Origin: Glutamicibacter nicotianae
GTDB lineage: Bacteria > Actinomycetota > Actinomycetes > Actinomycetales > Micrococcaceae
Assembly: GCF_006539525.1 (NCBI RefSeq)
Contig: NZ_BJNE01000014.1
Span: 1 to 64,000 of the forward strand
Direction of reading: 5' to 3'
Length of the DNA: 64,000 nt
The position numbers and the translations under genes are program-made. The notes below the pieces were generated by a model. That model did no database searches. It saw only the letters and a list, made by a program, of their open reading frames with translations, and had not been told where the DNA came from. Below, in pieces: positions 30,644-38,320 of this stretch. The number at the start of each line of letters is the position of its first letter. The stretch's first letter is position 1.

Positions 30644-32065
30644 TTAAACTCCCATGTCGCGGGCCAACAAGTCTGTTTCCGTTTCCCTGCGCACGATCAG
30701 GCGGGCTTGGCCATCGCGTACAGCTGCCACCGCGGGACGGGTGAGGTAGTTGTAGTTGCTCGACAGCGCCCAGCAGTAGGCGCCGGTGGCCGGTACGGCG
30801 AGCAAATCGCCGGCCGCCACGTCCTCGGGCAGGTAAACGTCCTTCACGACTATGTCACCTGACTCGCAATGTTTCCCAACTACACGAGAAATAATTGCGT
30901 CGCTTTGCGTCATACGGCTGGCCAGCACGGCGGTGTATTGCGCGTCGTAGAGCACCGGACGCGGGTTGTCGCTCATCCCGCCGTCCACCGAAATGTAGCG
31001 GCGCGGATGCAGTGCTCCAGTTTCGTCTTCCACCTGGACGTCCTTGCGCACTCCGGCCTCGTAGAGGGTGAACGTGGACGGGCCGGCGATGGCGCGGCCC
31101 GGCTCGATGGAGATGCGCGGGCAGTCCAGTTCCAATTCGGCACAGGTGGCAGAGACCACCTCGGCCATCTGGCCGGCCAGCTTCGCTGGGGTGGAGGGGT
31201 GGTCTTCGGAGGTGTAGGCGATGCCGTAGCCGCCGCCCAGATCCAGCTCGGGCAGCGATACGCCGTGGATCTCGCGGATCCGGGCCAGCAGCCCGAGCAT
31301 GGTGCGCGCGACCATGGCGAAGCCTTCGGCCTCGAAGATCTGCGAGCCGATGTGGGCGTGCAGGCCCAGCAGGTTGATGTTCTTCGCCTCGATCGCCTGG
31401 GCGACCGCGCGCAGCGCTGGCGAGCTGCCGGAGGCGTCGTCCAGGATGGACAGGCCGAACTTCTGGTCCTCATGCGCGGTGGCGATGGCCTCGTGCGTGG
31501 AGGCGTGCACGCCGGGGGTGATGCGCAGCATGACCTGGGCGGTCTTGTCCATGGCGTCGGCGATGGAGATCACCCGGTCCAGCTCGTCCAGCGAGTCGAT
31601 GACCAAGCGTCCCACGCCCATCTCGATGGCGCGGGTGATCTCGGCTGCCGACTTGTTGTTCCCATGCAGCGAGAGGTTGGCGGCCGGCACCTTGGCGGCG
31701 CCGGCCACTGCCAGCTCGCCGCCGGAGCAGGTGTCCAGGCGCAGGCCCTCGGCGGTCACCCAGCGGGCCACCTCGGTGCACAAGAACGCCTTGCCGGCGT
31801 AGTAGACGTCGACTCCCCCGCACAGATCCTTGAACGCCTCATCGAAGGCGGTCTTGAATCCGCGCGCGCGGGCACGGAAGTCGTTCTCGTCGAGCACGAA
31901 CAGCGGGGTGCCGAATTCGGCTGCCAGCGCGGAGACGGGAAGGCCCTGGATGGACAGTTCGCCGCCAGCCTCGCGGGAAACCCCCGAAGCCCACTCGATC
32001 TGACGAAGCGCGTTGATGTTTTCCGGGAAGTGCAGCCATTGCGGGGCTAGCGGCGATACGGCCAT
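30644..32065 (-). CDS. lysA: Diaminopimelate decarboxylase
   Basis: LysA makes lysine from meso-diaminopimelate. The 473-residue alanine-racemase-fold enzyme has the PLP lysine in YYAGKAFLC, HAHIGSQ, DLGGGYG, and the second-subunit cysteine motif GKHCESGD. The N-terminal extension of about 30 residues (APQWLHFPENINAL) is typical of actinobacteria. It lies six bases after argS. Confidence 0.96.
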   Translation of the reverse strand: MAVSPLAPQWLHFPENINALRQIEWASGVSREAGGELSIQGLPVSALAAEFGTPLFVLDENDFRARARGFKTAFDEAFKDLCGGVDVYYAGKAFLCTEVARWVTAEGLRLDTCSGGELAVAGAAKVPAANLSLHGNNKSAAEITRAIEMGVGRLVIDSLDELDRVISIADAMDKTAQVMLRITPGVHASTHEAIATAHEDQKFGLSILDDASGSSPALRAVAQAIEAKNINLLGLHAHIGSQIFEAEGFAMVARTMLGLLARIREIHGVSLPELDLGGGYGIAYTSEDHPSTPAKLAGQMAEVVSATCAELELDCPRISIEPGRAIAGPSTFTLYEAGVRKDVQVEDETGALHPRRYISVDGGMSDNPRPVLYDAQYTAVLASRMTQSDAIISRVVGKHCESGDIVVKDVYLPEDVAAGDLLAVPATGAYCWALSSNYNYLTRPAVAAVRDGQARLIVRRETETDLLARDMGV

Positions 32066-32071
32066 AGGGTC

Positions 32072-33715
32072 TTACATCCTCTCTGGGGCTGAAACGCCCA
32101 GCAGTTCCAATCCATTTGCCAAGACGGTGGTGGCGGCGTCGTTCAGCCACAGGCGGGTGCCGTGCACCGGTGCGACTGCTTCGTCTTCGCCCATCGGGGT
32201 GATGCGGGTGGCGGCGTACCACGAGTGGTAGGCGCCGGCGACCTGCTCCAGGTAGCGGGCGATGCGGTGCGGTTCGCGGAATTCAGCGGCGCCGGCAACC
32301 ACCGACGGGAACTGGCCGAGCACTGCCAGCAGCTCGTTCTCGGTGGCGTCGGTCAGCAGCGCGGCGTCGAACTCATCGCGGGTCACGCCCTTGGCGGCGG
32401 CATTGCGGGCCGCGGCGCAGGAACGCGCGTGGGCGTACTGCACGTAGAACACCGGGTTGTCGTTGGAGTTCTTCTTCAGCTGCTCCGGGTCCAGCGCGAT
32501 CGGCGAATCGGCCGGGAAGCGGGCCAGCGAATAGCGCAGCGCGTCGGCGCCGATCCAGTTGATCAGATCGCGCAGCTCGATGATGTTGCCGGCGCGCTTG
32601 GACAGCTTGGCTCCGTTGACCGAAATCAGCTGGCCGATCAGCACCTCGATGTTCTTTTCCTTGTCATCGCCGGCGCAGGCGGCAATGGCCTTCAGGCGGT
32701 TGACGTAGCCGTGGTGGTCGGCGCCGAGCAGGTAGATCTTCTCTTCGAAGCCGCGGTCCTTCTTGGACAGGTAGTAGGCGGCGTCCGCGGCGAAGTAGGT
32801 AGGCTCTCCGTTGGCACGGATCAGCACGCGGTCCTTGTCATCGCCGAAGTCGGTCGTGCGCAGCCAGACGGCTCCCTCCAAATCGAAGATGTGGCCCTGT
32901 TCGCGCAGGCGAGCCACGGCGTCGGCGACCGCGCCGCCTTCATGCAGGCTGGTTTCGGAGAAGAACACGTCGAAGCTGACGCCGAAGTCGGCCAGAGTCT
33001 TCTTGATGTCTTCGAGCTGCGCCTTGTAGGCGGCCTCGCGCAGGGCGGGAATGGCCTGCTCTTCATCCAGCGTGCCCAGTTCGGGGTTCTGCGCCAGGAC
33101 GATATCGCCCAGCTCCTTGATGTATTCGCCGGGGTAGCCGCCCTCGGGCACCGGCAGGCCGTGGATGCGGTTGTAGACCGAGCGGGCGAACACGTTCATC
33201 TGGTTGCCGGCGTCGTTGATGTAGTACTCGGAAGTGACCTCGGCGCCCGAGGCGCGCAGCACGCGAGCGATGGCGTCACCCAGCGCGGCCCAGCGGGTGT
33301 GGCCGATGTGCAGCGGGCCGGTAGGGTTCGCGGAGACGAATTCCATGTTGACCACGTGTCCGGCCAGGGCCTCGTTGTTGCCGTAGGCGGAACCTGCCTC
33401 GACGATGGCGCGGGCCAGAGAACCGGCAGCGGCTGCGTCCAGGGTGATGTTCAGGAAGCCGGGACCTGCGATGTCCACGGCGCCGACTCCCGGGACCGAA
33501 GCAAGCCGGGCAGCCAGGATCTGCGCGAAGTCGCGCGGGGCCATGCCGGCCTTCTTGCCCAGCTGCAACGCGATGTTGGTTGCCCAGTCGCCGTGCTCAC
33601 GGCTCTTCGGGCGGTCCACGCGGACGGTCTCTGGCACCTCGACTGAGATTTCACCGGCTGCGACGGCTTCGGTGAGGCATGCGGATATTGCTGCGGAGAG
33701 TTCTTCAGGAGTCAC
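32072..33715 (-). CDS. argS: Arginyl-tRNA synthetase
   Basis: The 547-residue class I synthetase has the HIGH-type motif in PTGPLHIGHTRWAALGD, the KMSKS-type motif in GAKLSKRAGN, an N-terminal Add-1 domain and a C-terminal DALR anticodon-binding domain. The GTG start at 33715 is preceded at six bases by TATTCT (33722-33727), so the mRNA may be leaderless. argS leads the lysA-hom-thrC-thrB run, and a tRNA-Arg gene is transcribed divergently 166 bp away. Confidence 0.96.
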   Translation of the reverse strand: MTPEELSAAISACLTEAVAAGEISVEVPETVRVDRPKSREHGDWATNIALQLGKKAGMAPRDFAQILAARLASVPGVGAVDIAGPGFLNITLDAAAAGSLARAIVEAGSAYGNNEALAGHVVNMEFVSANPTGPLHIGHTRWAALGDAIARVLRASGAEVTSEYYINDAGNQMNVFARSVYNRIHGLPVPEGGYPGEYIKELGDIVLAQNPELGTLDEEQAIPALREAAYKAQLEDIKKTLADFGVSFDVFFSETSLHEGGAVADAVARLREQGHIFDLEGAVWLRTTDFGDDKDRVLIRANGEPTYFAADAAYYLSKKDRGFEEKIYLLGADHHGYVNRLKAIAACAGDDKEKNIEVLIGQLISVNGAKLSKRAGNIIELRDLINWIGADALRYSLARFPADSPIALDPEQLKKNSNDNPVFYVQYAHARSCAAARNAAAKGVTRDEFDAALLTDATENELLAVLGQFPSVVAGAAEFREPHRIARYLEQVAGAYHSWYAATRITPMGEDEAVAPVHGTRLWLNDAATTVLANGLELLGVSAPERM

Positions 33716-33853
33716 CGTTCAAGAATACCGGTAATTGCATCGCTTCTTCAGCATTCATGACTTGCAGCGCCTGTGAGACTGGCCCAAGCCGGTGACTTTT
33801 GCAACACATCAGCACCGGGGTGTTTGAATTGCGCAGATCAACTCACGACCTGA

Positions 33854-33859
33854 TAGTAT
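33854..33859 (+). promoter_or_regulatory. -10 element of the tRNA-Arg gene
   Basis: TAGTAT lies 22 bp upstream of the mature tRNA 5' end, leaving room for a short precursor leader. A TTGAAT or TTGCGC sequence upstream could serve as -35 box, at less than ideal spacing. Confidence 0.4.
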
Positions 33860-33881
33860 TTTTGCTGTTGCCCGGCAACAC

Positions 33882-33957
33882 GCCTCTGTAGCTCAGTGGA
33901 TAGAGCGTCTGCCTCCGGAGCAGAAGGCCGAAGGTTCGATTCCTTTCAGGGGCACCA
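33882..33957 (+). tRNA. tRNA-Arg (anticodon CCG)
   Basis: The 76-nt cloverleaf includes an encoded CCA end. The acceptor stem GCCTCTG pairs with CAGGGGC (one G-T pair). The D-arm is GCTC...GAGC, the anticodon stem TCTGC/GCAGA closes the loop CTCCGGA (anticodon CCG, reading CGG), and the T-loop is TTCGATT. It lies divergently beside argS and has its own terminator. Confidence 0.96.
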
Positions 33958-33961
33958 CTTC

Positions 33962-34001
33962 AAATTGCAGGTCCTGGTTGATCCAGGGCCTGCAATTTTT
34001 T
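33962..34001 (+). terminator. Rho-independent terminator of tRNA-Arg
   Basis: A 16-bp stem with one G-T pair (33962-33977 with 33983-33998) is followed by a run of six T (33996-34001). It starts five bases after the tRNA CCA end. Confidence 0.85.
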
Positions 34002-34362
34002 GTGCCGAGCCCTGCGGCTAGCGCCCAAGCTCGTTTCAAGATCCCTCCCTTAGGAGCCGCATGGTTCATGAACAGCCGGGTGCCATCGTGATTGAGGCCG
34101 CGATGTGTAAATGAATTCCAGGTACACTCTTGCGCCTATTGGCTGAGATCACCCTGGAACCTAACTCAGGCCGAGGCTTGCCGGGGCCTGCCGGTATCGA
34201 GCTGGATGCCGGAGTACTGCGCAAAATCCGCCTTCAACCTTGCAAGGCAAACCGTTTTCATCGCCATTTCTTCCGGCGGTTCGCAGGACTAACTGCGTAT
34301 TCCGTTCCAATCAGAAATGCCCAGCTCTTCGCACCGCGTTCTCCGGTGTGTAGCCTGAAGCC
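34002..34362 (+). other. Gap after tRNA-Arg with no recognisable gene
   Basis: Short open frames of 66-88 codons occur here on the plus strand (34092-34292, 34130-34396), but none has a good start site, convincing codon bias or a known motif. The base composition is more AT-rich than the flanks. I found no repeat of the tRNA 3' end that would mark an integrated element. TAGCCT at 34351-34356 serves the next gene. Confidence 0.4.
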
Positions 34363-34866
34363 ATGCCACAGATCGTTTCAGCGCCAATGGACCTGATCGT
34401 CGCTATTCATCAAGGGGTTGCGATTCGTTTTGCCGGGCTCAGCCTGACCTCGGATCTGCCTCCATCCCGGTATGCCGCTGAAGGCGGAACAGGTTTCGAG
34501 TTCCATCTATGCGGTGTTATCAATGACGTGACGCGGCGGTTGGATTCGCAGTTCCATGATGCTATGGAGTCTTGGGCACTTGTTGGGCAAGAGCAGGGAG
34601 AGGAGCTAGCCGGTCCGGCACCGCAAATGCCGGGGAACGCAGTTCTTGAACCGGTGAAGGCAAATATCACCGATGACCTTGGAACCAGGTACACCTGTCT
34701 TGGAGGACGAATCGCCGGCACGGGAACAGAATGGGACGCCACCTGGATCTATCACCCCAAGCCGCCGCGTGCAGCCCAGCGATTGGTTCTGGCGTTCACC
34801 ATCAATGGCATCTCGACAGGCCACACCTGCGTCATCGACCCGCAAGCACCGGAAGACGGGCAATGA
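34363..34866 (+). CDS. Hypothetical protein
   Basis: I do not recognise this 167-residue protein. It has no signal peptide or membrane span, is moderately acidic, and its second half (CLGGRIAGTGTEWDATWIYHP, then LVLAFTINGIS) reads like beta-strands of a sandwich fold. TAGCCT six bases before the ATG suggests a leaderless mRNA; an internal ATG at 34387 is an alternative. It stands alone between the tRNA-Arg region and the convergent ABC importer, in sequence whose composition differs from the core genes. It may be an accessory gene. Confidence 0.55.
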   Translation: MPQIVSAPMDLIVAIHQGVAIRFAGLSLTSDLPPSRYAAEGGTGFEFHLCGVINDVTRRLDSQFHDAMESWALVGQEQGEELAGPAPQMPGNAVLEPVKANITDDLGTRYTCLGGRIAGTGTEWDATWIYHPKPPRAAQRLVLAFTINGISTGHTCVIDPQAPEDGQ

Positions 34867-35059
34867 TCAAGTTCGGGGAACACAACAGGTCGTATTCGAT
34901 GCCATTGAGTCATTCCTCAATGTTTTCCGGACCGGCCCGGTCACGTGTGCGCAGCGCAGCGGCTACCGCGCTCTCCCCTGCTTTCAATTCTTGAAGTTGA
35001 AGATCGCTGCCACTGGAGAACGCCACGCCGATCTGGTGAGCGTCCGCCCGATAACCACC

Positions 35060-35095
35060 GCAGGCCCCGCACCCACTGAAGGGTACGGGGCCTGC
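35060..35095 (-). terminator. Terminator-like hairpin of the ABC importer operon
   Basis: GCAGGCCCCG (35060-35069) pairs with CGGGGCCTGC (35086-35095), and ACCC/GGGT pairs extend the stem inward. It lies 15 bp past the stop at 35110. The minus-strand tail is only weakly T-rich. Confidence 0.55.
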
Positions 35096-35109
35096 GCGGC
35101 ACGCATCAG

Positions 35110-35901
35110 CTACTGCAGCATGGTCTTGTCATCGAGCTGCGCGCCCTTGATCTTGCTGAACTCGTCCAGCAAGTCCTGGACGGTCATCCTGGACTTCTCT
35201 TCCTGGTCCAGGTCCAGGATGATCTGCCCGTCGTGCATCATGATCAGCCGGGTGCCCAGCTGCAACGCCTGTTCCATATTGTGCGTGACCATCAACGTGG
35301 TCAGCTGGTGGCGTTCGACAATTTCCTTGGTCAAGCGCGAGACCAGCGCCGCACGCTGCGGATCCAGGGCCGCGGTGTGCTCATCGAGCAGCAGGATCTT
35401 CGGCTTGGAGAAGGTGGCCATCAGCAGGCTCAGCGCCTGGCGCTGGCCGCCGGAGAGCAGGCCAACCTTCGTCTTCAGTCGCCCTTCCAGGCCGAGCTCC
35501 AGGGACTTCAGCTCCTCGACGAACAGCTCGCGGCGCTTGGAGCCCACGCCCAGGCTCAGTCCGCGGAAACGGCCGCGGGCGTAGGCCAGCGCCATGTTCT
35601 CCTCGATGGACATGGTCGGCGCGGTGCCGGCCATCGGATCCTGGAACACCCGGCCGATGTACTTGGCGCGGGAGTAGTCGGCCATCTTGGTGACATTCTT
35701 GCCCGCAATGGACACCGAGCCGGTATCCGGCTGCAGCTTGCCGGCGACCATGTTCAGCACGGTGGACTTGCCGGCGCCGTTGGAACCGATGACCGTGACG
35801 AATTCGCCGTCCGAGAGGTTCAGGTTGATGTTGCGCAGCGCCTTGCGCTCGTTGACGGTTCCCGGAAAGAAGGTGCGGGACAGGTTCTTGATCTCAAGCA
35901 T
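35110..35901 (-). CDS. ABC importer ATP-binding protein (TrpZ/YtmN-like)
   Basis: The 263-residue ATPase has Walker A GSNGAGKST (39-47), the Q-loop in RVFQDP near 85-89, LSGGQ (149-153), Walker B ILLLDEH (169-175; His follows Glu) and the switch His in VTHNMEQ. It overlaps the permease gene by eight bases. With the permease and lipoprotein genes upstream it makes a complete importer of the PF04392 (DUF534/TrpX) class. Some members carry tryptophan or tyrosine, but the substrate here is not shown. Confidence 0.9.
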   Translation of the reverse strand: MLEIKNLSRTFFPGTVNERKALRNINLNLSDGEFVTVIGSNGAGKSTVLNMVAGKLQPDTGSVSIAGKNVTKMADYSRAKYIGRVFQDPMAGTAPTMSIEENMALAYARGRFRGLSLGVGSKRRELFVEELKSLELGLEGRLKTKVGLLSGGQRQALSLLMATFSKPKILLLDEHTAALDPQRAALVSRLTKEIVERHQLTTLMVTHNMEQALQLGTRLIMMHDGQIILDLDQEEKSRMTVQDLLDEFSKIKGAQLDDKTMLQ

Positions 35902-36814
35902 TGGTGCGAACCTCTTCCTTGGATTCGGTGACGGGCGTCGGGGTGCGCTTGAAGGACTTCACAATCTTCTGGAAGCCCTTCCACTTCGGCAGCAGCAGGG
36001 CCACGACCACGAGGACCGCGGAGATCAGCTTCATGTCGTTGACCTCCAATCCGGCCGACAGGGCCAGCTGGATGACCAGGCGGTAGATCACGGCGCCGAA
36101 GACCACCGCAATGGCGGCCAGCCAGATGTAGCGCTGGGTGAAAATCGCCTGGCCGACGATGACCGATGCCAGGCCGATCAGGATCAGGCCGATGCCCATG
36201 CCGATGTCGGCGAAGCCCTGGTACTGGGCGATGACCGCGCCGGAGAGCGCCACCAGGCCGTTGGACAGCGCCAGGCCCAGGATCTTCTGGTTATCGGTGC
36301 TTACGCCGAAGGAGCGGATCATTTCCTGGTTGTCGCCGGTGGCGCGCATGGCCATGCCCAGTTCGGTGTGCAGGAACCAGACGATTGCCGCGACGAAGAC
36401 CAAGCAGACGCCGAAGAGGATCGCCACCGAAGCGGCCGAGCCGAGGATGCCGGCGGCCCGCATCGGGCTGATCAGCGTTTCCTCGCCGAGCAAGGGGGTA
36501 TTGGCCTTGCCCATGATGCGCAGGTTGACCGAGTACAGCGCGATCATGGTCAGGATGCCAGCGAGCAGGCCGTCAATCTTGCCCTTGGTATGCAGCAGGC
36601 CGGTAATGACACCGGCAACCATACCGGCGAAGAAGGCCAGCACGGTGGCCAGCCAGGGATTCATCCCGTTCACGATGCCGACCGAGGCGACGGCTGCACC
36701 GGTGGTGAAGCTGCCGTCGACGGTCAGGTCGGGAAAGTCCAGGATGCGGAAGGTCAGGTACACCCCGAGCGCCATGATGGCGTAGATCAGGCCGAGTTCA
36801 ACCGCTGTGATCAT
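35894..36814 (-). CDS. ABC importer permease (TrpY-like)
   Basis: The 306-residue protein has eight to nine membrane spans and belongs to the BPD_transp_2 (branched-chain amino acid type) permease family, with LTVDGSFTTGAAV near the N-terminus. It lies between the substrate-binding lipoprotein and the ATPase gene and is co-oriented. A 16-bp hairpin sits in the 101-bp gap upstream. Confidence 0.88.
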   Translation of the reverse strand: MITAVELGLIYAIMALGVYLTFRILDFPDLTVDGSFTTGAAVASVGIVNGMNPWLATVLAFFAGMVAGVITGLLHTKGKIDGLLAGILTMIALYSVNLRIMGKANTPLLGEETLISPMRAAGILGSAASVAILFGVCLVFVAAIVWFLHTELGMAMRATGDNQEMIRSFGVSTDNQKILGLALSNGLVALSGAVIAQYQGFADIGMGIGLILIGLASVIVGQAIFTQRYIWLAAIAVVFGAVIYRLVIQLALSAGLEVNDMKLISAVLVVVALLLPKWKGFQKIVKSFKRTPTPVTESKEEVRTNA

Positions 36815-36853
36815 GTGTGGATCCTTGAGTTGTAAGTTTTTTGCGAGTTATCA

Positions 36854-36897
36854 CGACGAAAGGCGAGGCATCAGGTTATGCGCCTCGCCTTTCGTCG
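36854..36897 (-). promoter_or_regulatory. Perfect hairpin between lipoprotein and permease genes
   Basis: Bases 36854-36869 and 36882-36897 form a perfect 16-bp stem with a 12-base loop, 19 bp after the lipoprotein stop. On the minus strand an A-rich rather than T-rich sequence follows. It therefore looks like an mRNA-stabilising or partial-termination hairpin that would favour the binding protein over the permease, a common arrangement in importer operons. Confidence 0.6.
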
Positions 36898-36915
36898 ATA
36901 AGTTGTTGCCGGGGT

Positions 36916-37911
36916 TTAGTAGACCTCGACGGCTTCCGATTTCATCTCATCGGTGAATTCGATGCCTGCCTTCTTGGCGGCATCTTCGTTCAGGTACAGG
37001 TCGACCTCGGAGATAGTCTCCACCGGCATGGTTGCCGGCTCGTCCTCGCCCTTGAGCAGCTTCACGGCCATGGCAGCGGTCTGCTCGCCGAGCTTCTCGT
37101 AGTTGATGCCGTAGGTTGCGGTCGCGCCGCGCTTGACGGACTCGCCGTCAGCCGAAATAACCGGAACCTTGTTCTTCTCGGCAACCTGCAGCAGGCCTTC
37201 CAGTGCGGAGACCACGGCGTTGTCGGTCGGGACGTAGTACGCGTCGACATCCAGCGAGCTGGCGGCCTGCTGGACTTCGCTGGAGGCCGAGACAGCGGCT
37301 TCCTCAATGGTCAGGCCCAAGCCCTTGGCGGCTTCCTTGGCCATCTTCACCTGGACGGCGGAGTTCGCTTCGCCCGAGGAGTAGACGATGCCGACCTTCT
37401 TGGCATCCGGCACCAGGTCCTTGAGCAGCTGCAGCTGCTCATCGACCGGGTTCATGTCCGAGGTGCCGGTGACGTTTGCGCCCGGGGCTTCGTTGGAAGC
37501 AACCAGCTTGGCATCCACCGGGTCGGTCACAGCCGAGAAGAGCACCGGAACATTGGTGATCGCCTGGGCGGCTGCCTGTGCCGATGGGGTGGCTACTGCC
37601 AGCACCAGGTCGATATCCGAATCGGCGGCCAGCTTGCCGGCGATCGAGGTGTTCGTGGCCTGGTCGGTTTCGGCGTTGTTCTCGTCGTAGCTGATCTTCT
37701 CGCCCGTGTAGCCGGCTTCTTCCATGCCTGCCTTGAAGCCGGTGACCACTGCATCCAGCGACGGGTGCGAGACGAACTGGGAGATGCCGATCTTGACTGG
37801 TTCGTCGCCGCCGCCGGCGGCACCCTGCTCGCCGCTGCCGCCGCAGGCGGTCAGGGCCAATGCGCCAGCTGCTGCGATCGCAGCGAATTTCATGGCGGTG
37901 AAGCTCTTCAT
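36916..37911 (-). CDS. ABC transporter substrate-binding lipoprotein (TrpX/DUF534 family)
   Basis: The 331-residue protein starts with a lipoprotein signal peptide (MKSFTAMKF, hydrophobic core, LTAC with Cys23), then a Gly/Glu/Ala-rich linker. Its two-lobed PF04392 binding domain begins VKIGISQFVSHPSLDAV. The ATG at 37911 has AAAGGAAC upstream. A longer reading to 38073 adds 54 residues without signal character and is rejected. It is the first gene of the importer operon. Confidence 0.92.
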   Translation of the reverse strand: MKSFTAMKFAAIAAAGALALTACGGSGEQGAAGGGDEPVKIGISQFVSHPSLDAVVTGFKAGMEEAGYTGEKISYDENNAETDQATNTSIAGKLAADSDIDLVLAVATPSAQAAAQAITNVPVLFSAVTDPVDAKLVASNEAPGANVTGTSDMNPVDEQLQLLKDLVPDAKKVGIVYSSGEANSAVQVKMAKEAAKGLGLTIEEAAVSASSEVQQAASSLDVDAYYVPTDNAVVSALEGLLQVAEKNKVPVISADGESVKRGATATYGINYEKLGEQTAAMAVKLLKGEDEPATMPVETISEVDLYLNEDAAKKAGIEFTDEMKSEAVEVY

Positions 37912-38320
37912 TGAAGTTCCTTTCAAAGTTCCCTTGCGAGTGATTCCCACCGATAGCGCGGATGCCAGGTTATGAAGCGCAACTGGTGCGCAGCATGCGG
38001 GAACCGTCCAGGCATCGCGACGATGATTACCCACGATCTTACATGTGAACGACCTCACCTTGCCTACAATCAAGGTCGTTTCCTAGACGATTGCCTCTTG
38101 ATACCGATTCTGATGGACACAAACGATCCACTTCTGGCCGGAATCTGGAAGTTTTGTATTTGGCGGCCCGAAGTTGTCGACAATTGCTTGGACAATCCGG
38201 GAATTTGACTCCTGCGCTCCCGCCTACCCTCTGCCTGGGCTATTGCGTTAATGCTGCCCGGCCAGGCTTCGGCCCGGCGGCCACCACGAAAATGCGGGGC
38301 GTGAATAGAATGGGAACATC
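37912..38320. other. Divergent noncoding gap between the importer operon and hrpA
   Basis: No gene is supported in these 409 bp. On the plus strand, TAGAAT (38306-38311) nine bases before the hrpA ATG is a likely -10 box. On the minus strand TAAGAT (about 38036-38041) could serve the importer operon, leaving a leader of roughly 120 nt. I saw no known riboswitch or T-box pattern. Confidence 0.4.

Noticed and set aside
34002-34362. Short open frames after tRNA-Arg as an integrated element remnant
   Set aside because: No integrase, no repeat of the tRNA 3' end and no credible start site were found.
37912-38320. Riboswitch or T-box before the ABC importer
   Set aside because: The expected conserved cores and a terminator/antiterminator pair could not be found by eye.
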